This document shows positions 43,233 through 51,204 of a stretch of 64,000 bases of DNA, piece by piece. The notes below the pieces were generated by a model. The model searched no databases. It had not been told where the DNA came from and saw only the letters and a program-made list of their open reading frames with translations. This DNA comes from Rhodospirillales bacterium (GTDB taxonomy: Bacteria; Pseudomonadota; Alphaproteobacteria; Rhodospirillales; Defluviicoccaceae), in assembly GCA_016710335.1 (NCBI GenBank), contig JADJXQ010000025.1:80155-144154 (forward strand), given 5' to 3'. A program made the position numbers and the translations under genes. How positions within the stretch are numbered: position 1 is the stretch's first letter; every line of letters begins with the position of its first letter.

Positions 43233-45338
43233 ATGTTGGTTCACACATTCATTCACCTCCCAGGTATTGGGCACGTCAAGGAACGAGCCCTGTGGAAGGC
43301 GGGGGTGTGGACGTGGGCTGATCTTCGTAAAAAATATGAGGACTCTCCGAGGCTACCCTTCGACACCGCAGGCGATGCGCGTGACAGGACGCTGAGGGCG
43401 TTGGACGCTTCGAATGAAGCTCTATATGACGGAGATGCGGACTACTTCGCCGAACGATTGCCGAAATCAGAACATTACCGGATAGCCGTCTCATTTCCGA
43501 AGAAGACGGCATTCCTGGACATCGAAACGACCGGTCTGAGCCATTACTACGATGACGTGACGATCGTAGGGATCAGCCTAGATGGATCTTACTCTTGTCA
43601 TTTTGCCTTCGATGACGAGAGCGCGCTTCTTGATAGATTGCGGGAGGCAAAATGTGTTGTTACGTTCAATGGTACCATTTTTGATTATCGGTTTCTGATA
43701 AAGACTTATTCTAATATTCAACTGCCTAAGGCTCATGTGGACCTTCGATTTCTTGCGCCGCGTGCCGGTTTATCGGGGGGTCAAAAAGTCGTCGAGGAGA
43801 AGCTCGGTTGGCGAAGGCATGGCGCGGCTCGTGACATCAATGGCGCGGCCGCTCCCCTTCTTTGGCATCGCTACAAGTTGGGGGACCATGACGCAGCGAA
43901 GACACTGATTCGCTACAACCACGCAGACGTGGAAGGGATGAGGTTCATCCTCGATTCGGTTCTGGAGAAGATGGCGGGGTTCAATGGTCAGGGCGCGATC
44001 TTCCACCGGCCAACGTTCGAGAAGCAGACAACGAGGTTTACCTGGAGCAAGCATTCCGGCTCGTTTCGGAAGAACGTGATCGCTGTTCCTTCGTTTCGGG
44101 GAGGCTCGGGTCCCGCGGTCACGATGGCGGAAATTGCCCCGACGGATTCGGCAACGCCACTTCGCGTCGTTGGAATCGATCTCACGGGATCCGAACGCCG
44201 TCCTACCGGATGGTGCCTCATGCGCGGCGCCGAGGCTGAGACCTGCCTGTTGTCGACGGACGATGAGATCATCGAAGCGTCGGTTGACGCGCATCCTGAC
44301 GTCGTTTCGATCGATTCGCCCCTGTCCATTCCTCGAGGGCGAACCCGGGTCAGCGACGATGATCCGTCAAGGCAGTCGGGCGGAATCATGCGCGACTGCG
44401 AGCGCGAATTGAAGCGCCGCGGCATCAACGTCTATCCGTGCCTGATCCCCAGCATGCAGGGTTTGACTCAGCGTGGCATGCGCCTGGCACATCACCTGCG
44501 CGAGCGCGGCATTCCGGTTATCGAGAGCTATCCGGGCGCCGCTCAAGACATCATGGGCATTCCGCGCAAGCGGGCGGGCTTGGAGTATCTGAAGGGGGGT
44601 CTCGCCGACTTCGGCGTCCGTGGGGCGTTTGTGACGTCGAAGGTGAACCATGACGAACTGGACGCCATCACCGCTGCTCTCGTCGGCTTCTTTTTCTGGT
44701 CGGGGCGCTTCGAACCGCTGGGCAACGAGGATGAAGACTACCTGATCGTTCCCGACCTTCGGTGCTTGCCCGAACGCTGGACCAGCCGGAGGGTCATCGG
44801 CATCAGCGGCGAGATCTGTGCGGGCAAGACCTCTGCCGCGCGTCACCTCCAGCGGGCCGGCTTTGCCTATGGCCGTTTCAGTCAGATCCTGGAAAGCATG
44901 CTGAATCAAGGCGGTGTCGCTGTGTCCCGTGAAAATCTGCAAGGTCTCGGGGAGCGCGTCAACCGAGAGCCGGGCCAGCGGTGGCTGTGCAAGCAGCTGG
45001 TCAAGCAGCTTCCAGGCGGTCGCGACTTGGTGATCGACGGGTTGCGCTGGCGTATGGATCGGGCGTTCCTTAGAGAGCGCTTTGGTCCCGCTTTCGTCCA
45101 TCTCCACGTCGAAGCATCAATGGAGATTCGGCGTCAACGTTTCGTCCCACTCGGAAATTCGGAAGAGGAATTCGAACGAGCCTCATGCCATCCGGCTGAA
45201 GCCGAAGCCCGTGCACTTGCATACCATGCTGAAACAGTTATCCCCAACGAGCGAGCACTCGGTGACTTTCTCGACGGTGTGGACCGCGTTACAACACAGC
45301 GCCTCGATGTGACGAAGGTGGAACCAGCGTGCCTGTAA
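43233..45338 (+). CDS. Three-domain fusion: DEDD 3'-5' exonuclease (RNase_H_2) - DUF429 nuclease - P-loop kinase
   Basis: A 701-residue fusion, first gene of the island operon. Residues 1-80 hold a helix-hairpin-helix-like LPGIGHVKERALWKAG. Residues 90-250 match the YprB/RNase_H_2 exonuclease: FLDIETTG (D96, E98), VVTFNGTIFDYRFL (D151) and RYNHADVEGM (D232). Residues 310-490 are DUF429, a predicted RNase H-fold nuclease (VVGIDLTGSERRPTGWCL, VVSIDSPLSIPRGR, NHDELDAITAALVG). Residues 520-690 are a nucleotide kinase-like P-loop domain, Walker A GEICAGKTS, with a central LVIDGLRWRMDRAFL resembling nucleoside or dephospho-CoA kinases. The 3' end overlaps the PurZ-like gene by 10 bases. The biological role is not known; processing of modified nucleotides or DNA is inferred from the context. 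Confidence 0.8.
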   Translation: MLVHTFIHLPGIGHVKERALWKAGVWTWADLRKKYEDSPRLPFDTAGDARDRTLRALDASNEALYDGDADYFAERLPKSEHYRIAVSFPKKTAFLDIETTGLSHYYDDVTIVGISLDGSYSCHFAFDDESALLDRLREAKCVVTFNGTIFDYRFLIKTYSNIQLPKAHVDLRFLAPRAGLSGGQKVVEEKLGWRRHGAARDINGAAAPLLWHRYKLGDHDAAKTLIRYNHADVEGMRFILDSVLEKMAGFNGQGAIFHRPTFEKQTTRFTWSKHSGSFRKNVIAVPSFRGGSGPAVTMAEIAPTDSATPLRVVGIDLTGSERRPTGWCLMRGAEAETCLLSTDDEIIEASVDAHPDVVSIDSPLSIPRGRTRVSDDDPSRQSGGIMRDCERELKRRGINVYPCLIPSMQGLTQRGMRLAHHLRERGIPVIESYPGAAQDIMGIPRKRAGLEYLKGGLADFGVRGAFVTSKVNHDELDAITAALVGFFFWSGRFEPLGNEDEDYLIVPDLRCLPERWTSRRVIGISGEICAGKTSAARHLQRAGFAYGRFSQILESMLNQGGVAVSRENLQGLGERVNREPGQRWLCKQLVKQLPGGRDLVIDGLRWRMDRAFLRERFGPAFVHLHVEASMEIRRQRFVPLGNSEEEFERASCHPAEAEARALAYHAETVIPNERALGDFLDGVDRVTTQRLDVTKVEPACL

Positions 45339-46393
45339 CAGTGGTCGTCGGCGGGCAGTTCGGATCCGAAGGAAAAGGCAAGGTTGCCTGTGAACTCGCG
45401 CGCCGCGACCGGGCATCGGTCGCGGTTCGCATCGGCGGTTCCAACTCTGGTCACACCGTCGTCGATGATCAGGGCAGGACCCGGATTTTTCGACACTTGC
45501 CGACCGCGGCGGTGCTTCCCGACACGATCTGCGTAATTGGTCCCGGATCGTATCTCGACGTCGATGTTCTCCTCCGGGAAATTTCGGGTACGTGCCTAAC
45601 CCCGGCGCGCCTCCTGATCGATCCGAACGCCGTCATCATCTCCGAGGCCCACAAGGAGGCGGAACGACAACGTGAGGGCGCCAGGCCGATCTCTTCGACT
45701 TGCAGCGGCACAGGTGCCGCGGTCGCAGATCGGGTTCTTCGCGCGCCAAATGTGCCGTTTGCTTCCTCGGAGCCGCGCCTTCAGCCCTTCGTTCAACCGA
45801 CCCAGCCATTCCTGAGGCAACGCTTGACCAGTGGCGAACGTGTGATCATTGAAGGCACCCAAGGCTTCGGACTTTCACCGCTGCATTCCCCGTTCTTTCC
45901 ACACGTCACCAGTCGCGACACCACTGCGGCTGCGTTCGTCTCCGAGGCGGGCCTGAGCCCGCTCGACGTTGATGAAGTTGTGCTCGTTATTCGAGCCTTC
46001 CCGATCAGGGTCGCTGGCGCTGAAGCGGGGCCGATGCCACAAGAGATCGACTGGGACACGGTCACCCGCGAAAGCGGCAGTTCAACCCCGATTGTGGAAA
46101 AGACATCAGTAACCGCGCAGATCCGTCGCGTTGCTCGTTTTGACGCAGAAATCGTGAAGCGTGCTATTAGAACTAACGCGCCATCGTTGATCTGCTTTAA
46201 TCATTTGGATTATGTAGACGTGCGGTGCAGGCATCATTTGTTGACTAGCCGAGCCTTACCGCTTCTTCATGACGTGGAACGCCAGATCGGTCGAGCTGTA
46301 GACTTCATAGGCACTGGTGCAGATACTCTATCTCTGCGTCGCTCGTTGCCCGTGGCCGATTCGGACCGGCATGCAACTCCCATAAGCGCGTAG
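45329..46393 (+). CDS. PurZ-like adenylosuccinate synthetase homologue
   Basis: A 354-residue protein, shorter than PurA (about 430) and close in length to phage PurZ. The P-loop reads GGQFGSEGKGK (residues 8-18), so the catalytic Asp13 of PurA (GDEGKGK) is Ser13, the hallmark of PurZ, which uses dGMP instead of IMP to make the precursor of 2-aminoadenine. SNSGHT keeps the second catalytic His (H42). EGTQGFGLS followed by FPHVTSRDTTAA matches the PurZ version of this region more than PurA. Purine synthesis presumably uses another purA elsewhere. It overlaps the upstream fusion gene by 10 bases and is followed one base later by the Dcd-like gene. The dGMP specificity is inferred. Confidence 0.8.
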   Translation: MPVTVVVGGQFGSEGKGKVACELARRDRASVAVRIGGSNSGHTVVDDQGRTRIFRHLPTAAVLPDTICVIGPGSYLDVDVLLREISGTCLTPARLLIDPNAVIISEAHKEAERQREGARPISSTCSGTGAAVADRVLRAPNVPFASSEPRLQPFVQPTQPFLRQRLTSGERVIIEGTQGFGLSPLHSPFFPHVTSRDTTAAAFVSEAGLSPLDVDEVVLVIRAFPIRVAGAEAGPMPQEIDWDTVTRESGSSTPIVEKTSVTAQIRRVARFDAEIVKRAIRTNAPSLICFNHLDYVDVRCRHHLLTSRALPLLHDVERQIGRAVDFIGTGADTLSLRRSLPVADSDRHATPISA

Positions 46394-46394
46394 A

Positions 46395-47393
46395 ATGACT
46401 TCCACTACGCCTGAATATGCTGAGACCGAGAAGATTGCCGAAAAGCGATACAGAAATACAATAGATAACGATCCGCTACCAGATATTCCGCCTGCATTGC
46501 TTAATTCTTCCGACGTTCTACGTTATGTCTGTTTGGTCGGCTTGATACATCCTTTCGACCCAAGAAACTTGAAGGCCGCTTCTTATAAAGTTTCAATTGG
46601 AGATCGGTTTATCTACTGGGATAGTTCTGGACGAGAGCACGATCAGGATCTGACGGAAGCGGGGAAAAGTAAATTCTGCCTAGAACCAAATTCTATAGGA
46701 TTTATTACGACAAAAGAAACATTCAGGCTTCCGCACTATATTGCGGCGCGATTTAATCTAAGAATTAATGACGTACATCGTGGGCTCTTACTGGGTACTG
46801 GGCCTCTCGTCGATCCTGGTTTCTCTGGCAAGCTCCTCGTTCCCCTGCATAACCTCACTACAAACGAGTACGAATATCGCTCGGGAGACCCAATTGCGTG
46901 GTTCGAATTCACCAAATTGAGCCCTAACTTCTGGGATGCAAAATTTAGAAATGGTAAATCGGTGGAGGAACTGAAGAAAAAATATAGATGTTTTCCGGAA
47001 GAGAAGGTAAATCGAGATCCAATCATGTATTTGAGGGAAGCCTACAAGGGGCCTATACGGAGCTCGATCCCTGAGGCCATAGCCCAGTCCAAAGATGACG
47101 CGACAAAGGCAAGGGCCGATGCAGAAGAAGCCAAGCTGGCTGCGCAAGAGTCGGAGGAGGCGTCTAAAAAAGCGAGCGAAACATTTCGGAATTATGGAAT
47201 CGGCGCGTTAGCAGTGCTTTTGGTTGCGATTGGTGCTCTAGTTATTGCCGGATATCAACTTGTCTCTCAGGTACAAGGAATCATTGCCGACGTGCAACGT
47301 GACTTGCAGACTACAATAGCGACTGGGGAATCGACGGAAGACACTCAAGCGCGTCTTTCTGAGCTCGAGAAGCAACTAGTGTACTGTTTCTAA
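46395..47393 (+). CDS. Membrane-anchored dCTP deaminase/dUTPase-fold protein, C-terminus truncated by IS630
   Basis: A 332-residue frame. Residues 35-175 resemble the Dcd/DUT trimer fold: SYKVSIGDRFIYW, LPHYIAARFNLRI, GTGPLVDPGFSGKLLVPLHN. The deaminase catalytic Glu (LEFYN in E. coli Dcd) is Pro in LVPLHN and the RSS motif is absent, so deamination is unlikely and nucleotide sensing or binding is possible. Residues 227-265 are an Ala/Glu/Lys-rich coiled coil, 269-290 a membrane helix (IGALAVLLVAIGALVIAG), then more coiled coil. The last four residues (VYCF) are encoded by the IS630 end. Without the IS the frame continues at 48560 to TGA 48635-48637. Base composition is lower in GC than the neighbours. 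Confidence 0.72.
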   Translation: MTSTTPEYAETEKIAEKRYRNTIDNDPLPDIPPALLNSSDVLRYVCLVGLIHPFDPRNLKAASYKVSIGDRFIYWDSSGREHDQDLTEAGKSKFCLEPNSIGFITTKETFRLPHYIAARFNLRINDVHRGLLLGTGPLVDPGFSGKLLVPLHNLTTNEYEYRSGDPIAWFEFTKLSPNFWDAKFRNGKSVEELKKKYRCFPEEKVNRDPIMYLREAYKGPIRSSIPEAIAQSKDDATKARADAEEAKLAAQESEEASKKASETFRNYGIGALAVLLVAIGALVIAGYQLVSQVQGIIADVQRDLQTTIATGESTEDTQARLSELEKQLVYCF

Positions 47394-48557
47394 AGTGTCG
47401 ACTAATATCCTTGCGCGATGCACGATGCGGGGAGGATCAGTCGAATGGCGCGTCCGATCAAGCGGATCACGGCGGAGCCGGAGGTGGTTGGGGAGCTCGA
47501 ACGCAGATCGCGGGCGACAAGCATTGAGGCACGGGCGAAGGAGCGCGCGTCGATCGTTCTCCTCAGGCTCGAAGGCCTTGGCGTTGTGGAGGTCGCCGCG
47601 CGGCTGGGCACGACGCCCAAGCGCGTATCGACATGGACGAAGCGTTTCGAGACCAAGGGGCTTTCGGGCCTCGAGGACGAGCCGGGGCGCGGTCGCAAGC
47701 CGTCGATCCCGCCCGAGAAGATCGAGCGCGTCCTGACCGAGGCCACCCGGCCGCCTGCGCCGCGCAAGCGCTGGAGCGTGCGCTCCATGAGCCGCCACGC
47801 GGGCGTCTCGCCCTCCACGGCCCAGCGGGTCTGGTCGAAGAACGCCTTGAAGCCTCACGTGACCAGGACCTTCAAGCTCTCCAACGACCTGAGCTTCGAG
47901 GAGAAGTTCTGGGACGGATCGGGCTCTACCTCAACCCGCCGGAGAAGGCGCTCGTGCTGCGCTGCGACGAGAAGAGCCAGTGCCAAGCCCTGAGCGCACG
48001 CAACTCGGGCTGCCGCTCGCGCCCAAGCGTCCGGCCACCATGACCCACGACTACAGGCGCCATGGCGTGATCACGCTGTTCGCCGCGCTCGACGCGCTGG
48101 TCGGAAAGCTCATCGCGCGCACCGAGGCGCGCCATACCCACGTCGAGTGGCTCAGGTTCCTCAAGCAGATCGACCGCGAGACGCCCAAGGACCTCGATCT
48201 CCATCTGATCGTCGACAACTACGCCACCCACAAGCACGCAGGTGAAGGCCTGGCTGGCCAGGCACCCGCGCTTTCACGTGCACTTCACGCCCACGTCCTC
48301 GTCGTGGCTCAATCTGGTCGAGCGCTTCTTCGCCGACCTTACCGGAGACGTCATCCGTGCCGGAGCTTCACCTCGGTGAAAGAGTTGGTCGCCGACATCA
48401 AGGCCTATCTCGCCCAACGCAACGCCGATCCACGCCCCTACACGTGGAAAGCCGAGGGAGCCGCCATCCTCGAAAAGATCCAGCGCGCCCGCGCCGCCTT
48501 GAACCGCGCCGAGCCTGCACTGTAGGATTATTGGTCGCCATTTCAGAGTCGGGTCAC
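47379..48557 (+). mobile_element. IS630-family insertion sequence with TA target duplication
   Basis: A 1.18-kb element. The left end GTGTACTGTTTCTAAAGTGT and the reverse complement of the right end GTGACCCGACTCTGAAATGG form imperfect inverted repeats that continue to a shared CGAC-AATA region. Both ends are flanked by C-TA-G (TA at 47377-47378 and 48558-48559), as expected for IS630/Tc1 insertion. It contains one transposase gene, broken by frameshifts. It interrupts the Dcd-like gene near its 3' end. Confidence 0.87.
47445..48525 (+). pseudogene. IS630-type transposase, frameshifted
   Basis: The frame starts with MARPIKRITAEPEVVGELER and a helix-turn-helix region ([36 protein letters not shown]). 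The DDE part appears in other frames: [15 protein letters not shown] with the first Asp, LIVDNYATHKH with the second, and WLNLVERFFADLTG with the Glu. At least three to four single-base changes (near 47913, 47985, 48240 and 48360) break the frame. Either the gene has decayed or the assembly has indel errors. Confidence 0.85.
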
Positions 48558-48633
48558 TAGGAGATCTTGGGCTGAAATTCGACACCCTGCACGACAGTAT
48601 CAGCCGACCGGCGGCTCCGGCCGCGCCAGAGAA

Positions 48634-49263
48634 ATGAAACGACTCCGGATCGAGATATGTGGCGGCATCGCATCGGGAAAAACAACACTCGCTTCCATAA
48701 TTGGCGGGCAAACCGGGGCGGTGATGGAAAATTTCCGACATAATCCTTACTGGCGCGCGTTCTACCTCGACCCTGCCCATTTCGCGTTCGAGACCGAGGT
48801 CTCGTTTCTGCTTCAGCATTATCATCAGCTGAAGGTGGAAACCGGTGACACTGGGCTGGCCACCGCCGATTTCTCGCTGCTTCTCGACCGAGCTTATGCT
48901 GACGTGACTCTTCGGTCGGGGCAGCTGGTCGCATTCAATGCTGTTTATACGCAGGTGAGGGAGGAACTCGGGGACCCGAGGCTTCTGGTCTGTTTGAGAT
49001 GTGGTGCAACAGAGCAGCTGAGGCGAATCCGGCGAAGACGGCGTCGACCGGAGCGGGGGATCCATTTGGAATTCCTGGAGGAGCTCAATCGGTCGCTCGA
49101 AAAGCAGGTCGATCTCGTGCGAGGCTCTATCCCCATTCTCGAGATCGACAGCGAGCATCGCGATTTCGCCCACGATGATGGCACTGCGAACGAAGTGCTG
49201 CAGGAGATCACAGGGGCCCTCGATGTACAAAGGCAAACGCAAGCGGACGTGCAGTCTTGGTAG
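48634..49263 (+). CDS. Deoxynucleoside kinase (dNK/dGK family)
   Basis: A 209-residue P-loop kinase. Walker A is ICGGIASGKTTLA (residues 8-20); DFSLLLDRAYADVTL corresponds to the DRS-like catalytic region and RRIRRRRRRPERGIHLEFL to the arginine-rich lid with the following acidic substrate motif of deoxyadenosine/deoxyguanosine kinases. It would phosphorylate a deoxynucleoside to the monophosphate. Its ATG overlaps the original TGA of the Dcd-like gene (ATGA 48634-48637) if the IS630 is removed, so it is the fourth gene of the island operon. After the insertion it may depend on a promoter in the IS. Confidence 0.8.
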   Translation: MKRLRIEICGGIASGKTTLASIIGGQTGAVMENFRHNPYWRAFYLDPAHFAFETEVSFLLQHYHQLKVETGDTGLATADFSLLLDRAYADVTLRSGQLVAFNAVYTQVREELGDPRLLVCLRCGATEQLRRIRRRRRRPERGIHLEFLEELNRSLEKQVDLVRGSIPILEIDSEHRDFAHDDGTANEVLQEITGALDVQRQTQADVQSW

Positions 49264-49383
49264 CCGCGCGGCTGCGGGATTGACCGGTCGGGTGGGAGAC
49301 GGCGTGTCCATCGCTCGTTCCGTGGCCGGGGTCACCCCAGCGGTAGGGCTCATACGAGCCGATGCACTTTAGGCTAATGATCG

Positions 49384-50386
49384 TTCGTGGTGACTGGAGG
49401 GGCCGGCTTCATTGGGTCCAACATCGTCGCGGCGCTGGAACAGCGTCGGACGGAACCGCTTGCCGTCTGCGACCGGCTGCGGAGCGGAGACAAGTGGCGC
49501 AACATCTCCAAGCGTGAGTTGGTCGACGTCATCCACCCGGACGCGTTGTTCCCCGCGCTCGATGCGGCCGGCGTCGGAGTGACTGCGGTGGTGCACATGG
49601 GGGCGGTGTCGTCGACCACGGAGACGGACGCCGACCGCACCGTCGAGATCAACGTCCGGCTGTCGGTCGCGTTGTGGACGTGGTGCGCGAAACATCGGAT
49701 CCCCTTCATCTACGCCTCCTCGGCCGCCACCTACGGGGACGGCGCGCTCGGGTTCGATGACGTGGCCACGCCGGAGGCGCTGGCGCCGTTCCGGCCCCTC
49801 AATCTCTACGGCTGGAGCAAGCATCTGTTCGATCGCTGGGTTGCCCGCCGGGTGGCGGACGGTGATCCGCAGCCGCCGCAGTGGGCGGGGCTCAAGTTCT
49901 TCAACGTCTACGGCCCCAACGAAACCCACAAAGGTCCTCAGGCGAGCGTCGTCTCCCACGTCTTCCCGGACGCCGCCGCCGGCCGGCCGGCGAAGTTGTT
50001 TCGGTCGCACCGGCCGGACTACCCCGACGGCGGTCAGCTTCGCGACTTCGTCTGGGTCGGCGACTGCGCCGAGGTGGTGCTGTGGCTGCTGGAGAACCCC
50101 GGCGTCTCCGGCCTGTTCAACGTCGGCACCGGCCAGGCCCGCAGCTTCGCCGACCTCGCCGCCGCCGTCTATCGGACGCTGGGCCGGGAGCCTGCCATCG
50201 ACTACGTGCCGATGCCGGAGGCGATCCGCGACCGCTATCAGTACTTCACCCAGGCCTCCCTGACCAAGCTCCGCGCCGCCGGCTACCCCCACCCCTTCAC
50301 GTCCCTCGAAGCCGGCGTCGCCACGTACGTCCGGGACTACCTCAACACCCCGGACCCGTACCGGTAGGGGAGCATCATCGCGGTGA
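49384..50386 (+). repeat. Right direct repeat (hldD copy 2) flanking the nucleotide island
   Basis: This is collinear with 42144-43146. It is nearly identical except for the block 49659-49798 and scattered single differences. Recombination between the two copies would remove about 7.2 kb, leaving one intact hldD. Confidence 0.9.
49387..50367 (+). CDS. hldD: ADP-glyceromanno-heptose 6-epimerase, copy 2
   Basis: A 326-residue copy of the heptose epimerase with all active-site motifs intact (VTGGAGFIGSN, LNLYGWSKHLFDRW). The native ATG is missing: homology to copy 1 begins at codon 2 and the nearby ATG 49377 is out of frame, so translation would need GTG 49387 or GTG 49390. It differs from copy 1 by a cluster of changes (for example LSVALWTWCAKHRIP versus LSVALWRWCTEHRIP). 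Whether it is expressed is uncertain. Confidence 0.85.
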   Translation: MVTGGAGFIGSNIVAALEQRRTEPLAVCDRLRSGDKWRNISKRELVDVIHPDALFPALDAAGVGVTAVVHMGAVSSTTETDADRTVEINVRLSVALWTWCAKHRIPFIYASSAATYGDGALGFDDVATPEALAPFRPLNLYGWSKHLFDRWVARRVADGDPQPPQWAGLKFFNVYGPNETHKGPQASVVSHVFPDAAAGRPAKLFRSHRPDYPDGGQLRDFVWVGDCAEVVLWLLENPGVSGLFNVGTGQARSFADLAAAVYRTLGREPAIDYVPMPEAIRDRYQYFTQASLTKLRAAGYPHPFTSLEAGVATYVRDYLNTPDPYR

Positions 50387-50504
50387 CCGTCATGTCCCGT
50401 GGATCCATGTAGCATGACATGCCGATTGCCGTTGACTGGGAAGCCCAAGCCCCCGATCATAGGGTCATGCGGCATATGCCGTGGCATAGGTCTGAGTCGA
50501 TGAA

Positions 50505-50738
50505 ATGACAGTGGAACGACGGGTCAAGCTGTTTCGCAACGGACGTAATCAAGCCGTGCGGATCCCCCGAGAGCTGGAGTTGCCTGGAAAGGAAGCCGTA
50601 ATGCGGCGGGACGGGCAGCGGCTGGTGATCGAGCCGGCGCCGCCGTTTTCGCTGATGGCCGTTCTGGCGGCGCTTGAGCCGATCGAAGATACCTTTCCTC
50701 CGATCGACGATGCGCCGCCGCGCACGGTGGATCTGTAA
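50505..50738 (+). CDS. vapB: VapB-type antitoxin (AbrB/MazE fold)
   Basis: A 77-residue antitoxin. KLFRNGRNQAVRIPRELELP is the swapped-hairpin AbrB DNA-binding motif and the acidic C-terminal tail (about residues 55-77) should bind the toxin. It precedes a PIN-domain gene by 24 bases. Such pairs normally repress their own promoter. Confidence 0.88.
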   Translation: MTVERRVKLFRNGRNQAVRIPRELELPGKEAVMRRDGQRLVIEPAPPFSLMAVLAALEPIEDTFPPIDDAPPRTVDL

Positions 50739-50762
50739 GGCCGGGACGCGTGGGTCATCAGT

Positions 50763-51162
50763 ATGCGCTTCCTCCTGGACACGAACGTGCTCTCGGACCT
50801 GGTGCGCAGACCCCAGGGCATAGTCGCCGACCGCATCGCGGATGTCGGCGAAGAGGCTGTCTGCACCAGCATTATCGTCGCCGCTGGGAATTGCGCTATG
50901 GGGCAGAGCGAAAGGCTCGGCGCGGCTCAGCGTGCAGTTGGAGGCAATCCTCGGGGCGATCGACATAATTCCCTTCGAGGATCCGGCCGATTCAACCTAT
51001 GGCGTGATCCGGGCACGTCTCGAGCGCATGGGCAAGATCATTGGCGGCAATGACCTCCTGATCGCGGCGCACGCGCTGGCGCTCGGTTGCACGCTGGTCA
51101 CTGACAACCTGCGGGAATTTTCGCGCATCGACGGCCTCGCCGTCACCGACTGGCTGCGGTAG
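50763..51162 (+). pseudogene. vapC: VapC-type PIN toxin, frameshifted
   Basis: The start MRFLLDTNVLSDLVRRPQG carries the first PIN Asp; the later frame carries VQLEAILGAIDIIPFEDPAD, IIGGNDLLIAAHALALG (acidic residues of the active site) and TLVTDNLREFSRI. The frame changes between 50880 and 50930: two extra G in CTGGGAATTG and one missing G in AAAGGCTC relative to the expected ELRYGAERKGS reading. Both changes are in G runs, so sequencing error is a real option; otherwise the toxin is inactive. Confidence 0.82.
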
Positions 51163-51204
51163 TTGCGCGCAGAAGCCAAGAGCTTTCAGAGGCTGGCATC
51201 ACGG

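Noticed and set aside
45329..46393. Ordinary housekeeping purA
   Set aside because: It has Ser in place of the catalytic Asp, is much shorter than PurA, and lies in an accessory operon.
46395..47393. Active dCTP deaminase
   Set aside because: The catalytic Glu and the RSS motif are not conserved, so only the fold is claimed.
43233..49263. Island as a prophage remnant
   Set aside because: No integrase, capsid, terminase or lysis genes are present, and the borders are hldD repeats rather than att sites.
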